From Candidatus Poseidonia sp. (GTDB lineage Archaea > Thermoplasmatota > Poseidoniia > Poseidoniales > Poseidoniaceae): a stretch of DNA of 64,000 bases. Positions 61,351 to 64,000 of this stretch are shown here, in pieces; positions within the stretch are counted from its first letter, which is position 1, and the number at the start of each line of letters is the position of its first letter. The stretch covers positions 1 to 64,000 of the forward strand of contig JADHPT010000004.1 of assembly GCA_016778305.1 (NCBI GenBank). Reading direction: 5' to 3'. Under the pieces are notes generated by a model. The model saw nothing but the letters and a program-made list of their open reading frames with translations, had not been told where the DNA came from and searched no databases. A program made the translations under genes and the position numbers.

Positions 61351-61719
61351 TTATTCAGGTCGGTATTCTGTAACCCTCACGCCCAACCTTCCCTGAAGGG
61401 CCTCCCGCTTCATAATACGAGCATATTTCTTTTCAAAGGCTGCCTTAAGATCGATCTCCATTGCCAAACTATGGCCCATGAGCAAGATGAGAACATCTGC
61501 CATTTCTTCAGCACATTCTTCAATTGGTTTACCTTTGGTTATCGCAGCAGCAAGTTCACCCAATTCTTCAATCGTGAGAGCCATTCTATAGCCCATATCG
61601 TGCCCGTTTTTTCCGGCGAAATCATGCTTGTGATGGAAGGCTGCAACACGCTTCATCATCGCTTCCCATTCATCAGCGGGTTCGTGACCCATCCAGTCTT
61701 CAACCGTCCGACCATTCAT
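61351..61719 (-). CDS. MazG-like nucleotide pyrophosphohydrolase
   Basis: A 122-residue all-alpha NTP pyrophosphohydrolase. The metal-binding EExxE is in MALTIEELGELAAAITKG and the ExxD in IEECAEEMADVLILL. Such enzymes hydrolyse non-canonical or excess (d)NTPs; the location beside thyA-folA suggests a dCTP/dUTP role, which is inference. It shares a strand with the phosphorylase at 61756 with a 36-nt gap. Confidence 0.85.
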   Translation of the reverse strand: MNGRTVEDWMGHEPADEWEAMMKRVAAFHHKHDFAGKNGHDMGYRMALTIEELGELAAAITKGKPIEECAEEMADVLILLMGHSLAMEIDLKAAFEKKYARIMKREALQGRLGVRVTEYRPE

Positions 61720-61755
61720 GATGCGTGCTCACCGTGGCAAGCCATCATGTTTGTG

Positions 61756-62535
61756 TTACTTCAGCAAGGCGAGAATGCACGCCCGCACAGGACCAAGGCG
61801 ATCGTTGGCTTGAGCGGAAACTTCAGTGTGATTGAGATCTTTTGACCCGTCACCTGGCTCGCGCCCTGCAGCCCAATTTGATGAAATACAAACGGCAACA
61901 TAAGGCAAATCGAGCTCTTTGGCGAGTTTGGCCTCACGTGGCATGGTCATGCCAACCATTTCTCCACCAAGACGTTCAATGGCATTGACCTCTGCTACGG
62001 TTTCGAATTGTGGGCCTTGTGCCAACCAATAGGTGTACATCATTGGTTCGCTTGGATCAAGTGATTGCTCTGAGCGGAGGACATCAATAAGTCGTTCATT
62101 TGTTTGACGGTCGAAGGGTTGAGTAACAGAAGTGAAGACAGATTCATCGCTGTGGAAGGTGGTGGTCACGCCTGTGAAATCGATGTATTGGTTGGCGACT
62201 GCGACCTTGCCAGGTTGAAAAGTTGGTGCGATGGCTCCAACAGAGCAAACCGATAGGACAAGATCGACATCAGCGTCCTGCATTGCCATAATGTTGGCAT
62301 GATGGTTGATCATGTGGGGTGGACACCCATGTCCAGACTCGCTATGATGTCGTTGAAGGAAAATTAATTCCTTTTCCACACCGTTGACGTCCAACGTCAT
62401 GCAGTTCAAGGGCACGGGACCGAACGGAGTCTCGACAACCATGTTGTCGTGTTGCTTTACTGAAATGCCATGACTTTCAAAGCCGTCTGTACCCATAGCA
62501 ATGAGGCCAGTTCCTCCAATGACACCGAGGCGCAT
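61756..62535 (-). CDS. MTAP/PNP-family phosphorylase, probably methylthioinosine- or 6-oxopurine-specific
   Basis: A 259-residue nucleoside phosphorylase. It has LGVIGGTGLIAMGTDGFE, the phosphate region FLQRHHSESGHGCPPHMINH and AQGPQFETVAEVNAIE, then VGMTMPREAKLAKELDLPYV. In adenine-type MTAP the base site has TDYD; here it reads ISSNWAAG, with Asn where 6-oxopurine phosphorylases have theirs. So methylthioinosine (or inosine/guanosine) is a better guess than methylthioadenosine. It would salvage a polyamine- or SAM-derived nucleoside. The ATG at 62535 gives a complete Rossmann-like start. Confidence 0.8.
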   Translation of the reverse strand: MRLGVIGGTGLIAMGTDGFESHGISVKQHDNMVVETPFGPVPLNCMTLDVNGVEKELIFLQRHHSESGHGCPPHMINHHANIMAMQDADVDLVLSVCSVGAIAPTFQPGKVAVANQYIDFTGVTTTFHSDESVFTSVTQPFDRQTNERLIDVLRSEQSLDPSEPMMYTYWLAQGPQFETVAEVNAIERLGGEMVGMTMPREAKLAKELDLPYVAVCISSNWAAGREPGDGSKDLNHTEVSAQANDRLGPVRACILALLK

Positions 62536-62607
62536 GGAAAGGATGTGGCGTGAAGCCCTATCTCAAACCTACGGCTCAACGAGGGAGTTGACACACGGAA
62601 GTGGCTT

Positions 62608-63666
62608 TCATTCACTCAAGCGAGCGATGAGGTCGGGTTTCTTACCGGATACAGGCTTTCCTGCAGCCTTAAGAAGTTCCTTGAGTTCTGCAACCGTCAT
62701 GCTGCTGTAATCTGCAGCATCTGAAGATGCTTCCTCAACCTCAACTACTTCACCCGAGGGTGTAACTTCGACTTCAATCTCTTTTCCGTCTTTTTCAACG
62801 GTGACTTCGAACACGGCTTGCCCGTCTTCTGTTTCGATTTCAGCTTCTGTAATGGTAGCGCCAGGAACTGCTTCCTCGACTGCAGCCTTGATATTGTCAG
62901 GAATGTCTTCAACGGCAACGTCGATTTCATCGTCTTCATCTTCAAGTTCATCAGCCATTGCTTCGGCTAGCGCCGCTGCTTTCTTGGCTTTCATTTCTGC
63001 TTCTTGGCGTTGCTCCATTGCGTGGACTTCATCCAAGGTTGGACCGGATGAGGCGACAACACCTTCTTGCAACAATTGGCTCTTACGAATGGCAACCGAG
63101 CGAACAGGATAGATTGGTTTAACGCCCTTTTGGATTTCTTCTTCCAAACTTCCGTTCATCAGTGCTTCTTGCACCTGAGCAAAGGTGTTCTTGGAGGCGT
63201 AGGAGATGATGATATCTCGTGCACGCACACGCATATCTTGCTTCAACGAAGTCTGCACTCGCTGTTGAGTGATGATGAGCGGCTTCATTCGAACAAGGTA
63301 TCCGTCTGTGGTCACAACGTCAACGACATCGTCCACTTTGCCACGGTAGCGACGGATCTGTCGACGGGTGTGGTCCGTTTGATGGTGGTGTCCGATGAAG
63401 GTGGTGAGGGCATCTTGGCCAACACATTCGGTCACACGGAAGCGGAGGATGACGTGCATCTTCGAGAAGTCGCCGCTAAATTCTTGCTGGGTCATTTGGT
63501 AGACACGACCGATGATATACTCATCGGATTCACCGATTGTTTCGCCGATTTTCTTGAAATCCCATGGATGACGTGGTGCACGAATCGTGTACCATCGCTT
63601 TGTCTTCCACTTGTCACGTTGTTTACGCGCTGCTGCGCGTGCCTTTGCACTGATTTTCTTTGCCAT
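62608..63666 (-). CDS. rps3ae: Ribosomal protein S3Ae (eS1) fused to PepSY-like and SAP domains
   Basis: A 352-residue protein; usual archaeal eS1/S3Ae is about 200 residues. Residues 1-215 are the ribosomal domain: MAKKISAKARAAARKQRDKW, WYTIRAPRHPWDFKKIGETI and the long RRQIRRYRGKVDDVVDVVTT. After an alanine/glutamate-rich linker, residues 254-312 look like a PepSY-type domain (IKAAVEEAVPGATITEAEIE, then KDGKEIEVEVTPSGEVVEVE). Residues 323-352 form a SAP-type helix-turn-helix (MTVAELKELLKAAGKPVSGK then LIARLSE). ATG 63666 begins the conserved part; a TTG at 63675 precedes it. The added parts could reach mRNA or DNA near the mRNA exit. Confidence 0.85.
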   Translation of the reverse strand: MAKKISAKARAAARKQRDKWKTKRWYTIRAPRHPWDFKKIGETIGESDEYIIGRVYQMTQQEFSGDFSKMHVILRFRVTECVGQDALTTFIGHHHQTDHTRRQIRRYRGKVDDVVDVVTTDGYLVRMKPLIITQQRVQTSLKQDMRVRARDIIISYASKNTFAQVQEALMNGSLEEEIQKGVKPIYPVRSVAIRKSQLLQEGVVASSGPTLDEVHAMEQRQEAEMKAKKAAALAEAMADELEDEDDEIDVAVEDIPDNIKAAVEEAVPGATITEAEIETEDGQAVFEVTVEKDGKEIEVEVTPSGEVVEVEEASSDAADYSSMTVAELKELLKAAGKPVSGKKPDLIARLSE

Positions 63667-63795
63667 ATCGTTCAACTCGGTTCGTGTCTTGCGGGGGCTA
63701 CCCCACTTGCAAGATGCCCACCAACCCCCCCTATTTGAAAGGGCCTCATCTCACTCAACGCCACCTCATAGTAAAATCAATCCTTCGGCAACCTC

Positions 63796-64000
63796 ATGAA
63801 ACATCACGAACACCCTTTGCTTGTGGGACTTCATCACATCACATGGAGAGCGACTGCGAGCGCTCTCACAAATCACGAAGTGGTTGCTGAGGCAATGGCA
63901 TGGCTCATTGGTGATCCTGATGCCGTGCAACTTGAGCGCAGCACCTCCTACCACGGTTCAGAATTGTGGATGGTCACGGCTCACAGCAAAAAGAAAAGTT
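63796..64000 (+). CDS. COG1325-type RNA-binding protein (exosome-linked), truncated by window edge
   Basis: The gene starts at ATG 63796 and runs off the right edge. The visible 68 codons read MKHHEHPLLVGLHHITWRAT, then EVVAEAMAWLIGDP, STSYHGSELWMVTAHS and KKKS. The HITWRA start and the later YHGS-LWM-A pattern match the archaeal RNA-binding domain proteins of the PH1010/COG1325 group, linked to the exosome. A TATA-like stretch (ATAGTAAAATC, 63768-63778) lies about 23 nt upstream, suggesting a leaderless mRNA. It diverges from S3Ae. Confidence 0.75.
   Translation, partial: MKHHEHPLLVGLHHITWRATASALTNHEVVAEAMAWLIGDPDAVQLERSTSYHGSELWMVTAHSKKKS

Overview
The window reads as a gene-dense piece of a planktonic euryarchaeal genome, most likely Marine Group II (Candidatus Poseidoniales). 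Archaeal information-processing genes are scattered through it: Rpo11, aEF1B, aIF2-beta, aRF1, the aCPSF1/FttA ribonuclease, proteasome beta, ribosomal protein S3Ae, class I lysyl-tRNA synthetase, TruD, NOG1, archaeal UMP kinase and an archaeal-type RNase P RNA. Beside them are bacterial-looking genes (PlsC acyltransferase, ThyA, FolA, nickel superoxide dismutase) and very large exported proteins with calcium-binding repeats. The lineage is inferred from gene content, not from a phylogeny.

Layout. 1-12.4 kb: FkbM methyltransferase, a winged-helix regulator, a large surface protein interrupted by an in-frame TGA near its end, a DsrE protein, and a subtilase diverging from a giant kelch/CARDB surface protein. 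12.4-19.1 kb: DUF2240 protein, an RND exporter, Rpo11-TruD, aEF1B, a zinc ribbon, an OB-fold protein and RlmE. 19.1-23.3 kb: extracytoplasmic thiol-redox genes (thioredoxin fold, TlpA-like, VKOR, HTH-motif protein) and an epimerase. 23.3-33.9 kb: a glycosyltransferase, then UMP kinase, aRF1, ArgRS, NOG1, aIF2-beta, GfcR-like regulator and LysRS. 33.9-43.5 kb: a zinc-ribbon/coiled-coil protein, a second RND protein, the RNase P RNA gene and a 1.67-thousand-residue surface protein. 43.5-51 kb: RpiA, tRNA-Lys, NiSOD and its protease, carbamate kinase, AsnRS, an operon of HAD, pseudo-glycosyltransferase and a 43-residue zinc ribbon, a glycosyltransferase, parvulin and tRNA-Pro. 51-64 kb: a pyruvoyl-decarboxylase homologue lacking its cleavage serines, FttA, proteasome beta, a SepF-like protein, ZPR1, TrpRS, PlsC, ThyA-FolA, a MazG-like protein, an MTIP-like phosphorylase, a fused S3Ae and the start of a COG1325 RNA-binding protein.

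The genes most often work together in short overlapping pairs (SodN-SodX, glycosyltransferase-parvulin, HAD-zinc ribbon, Rpo11-TruD, carbinolamine dehydratase-ferredoxin). Two initiation styles are visible: strong GGAGG sites inside gene runs, and TATA-like boxes about 26 nt upstream of the start codon at promoters, which implies leaderless mRNAs. No CRISPR array, insertion sequence or prophage was seen. The observations I rate highest are the interrupted surface protein, its beta-propeller nested in a TIG domain, the S3Ae-PepSY-like-SAP fusion, the serine-less PvlArgDC homologue, the NiSOD pair, the pseudo-glycosyltransferase operon and two genes absent from an ordinary ORF scan (rnpB and the 43-residue zinc ribbon).
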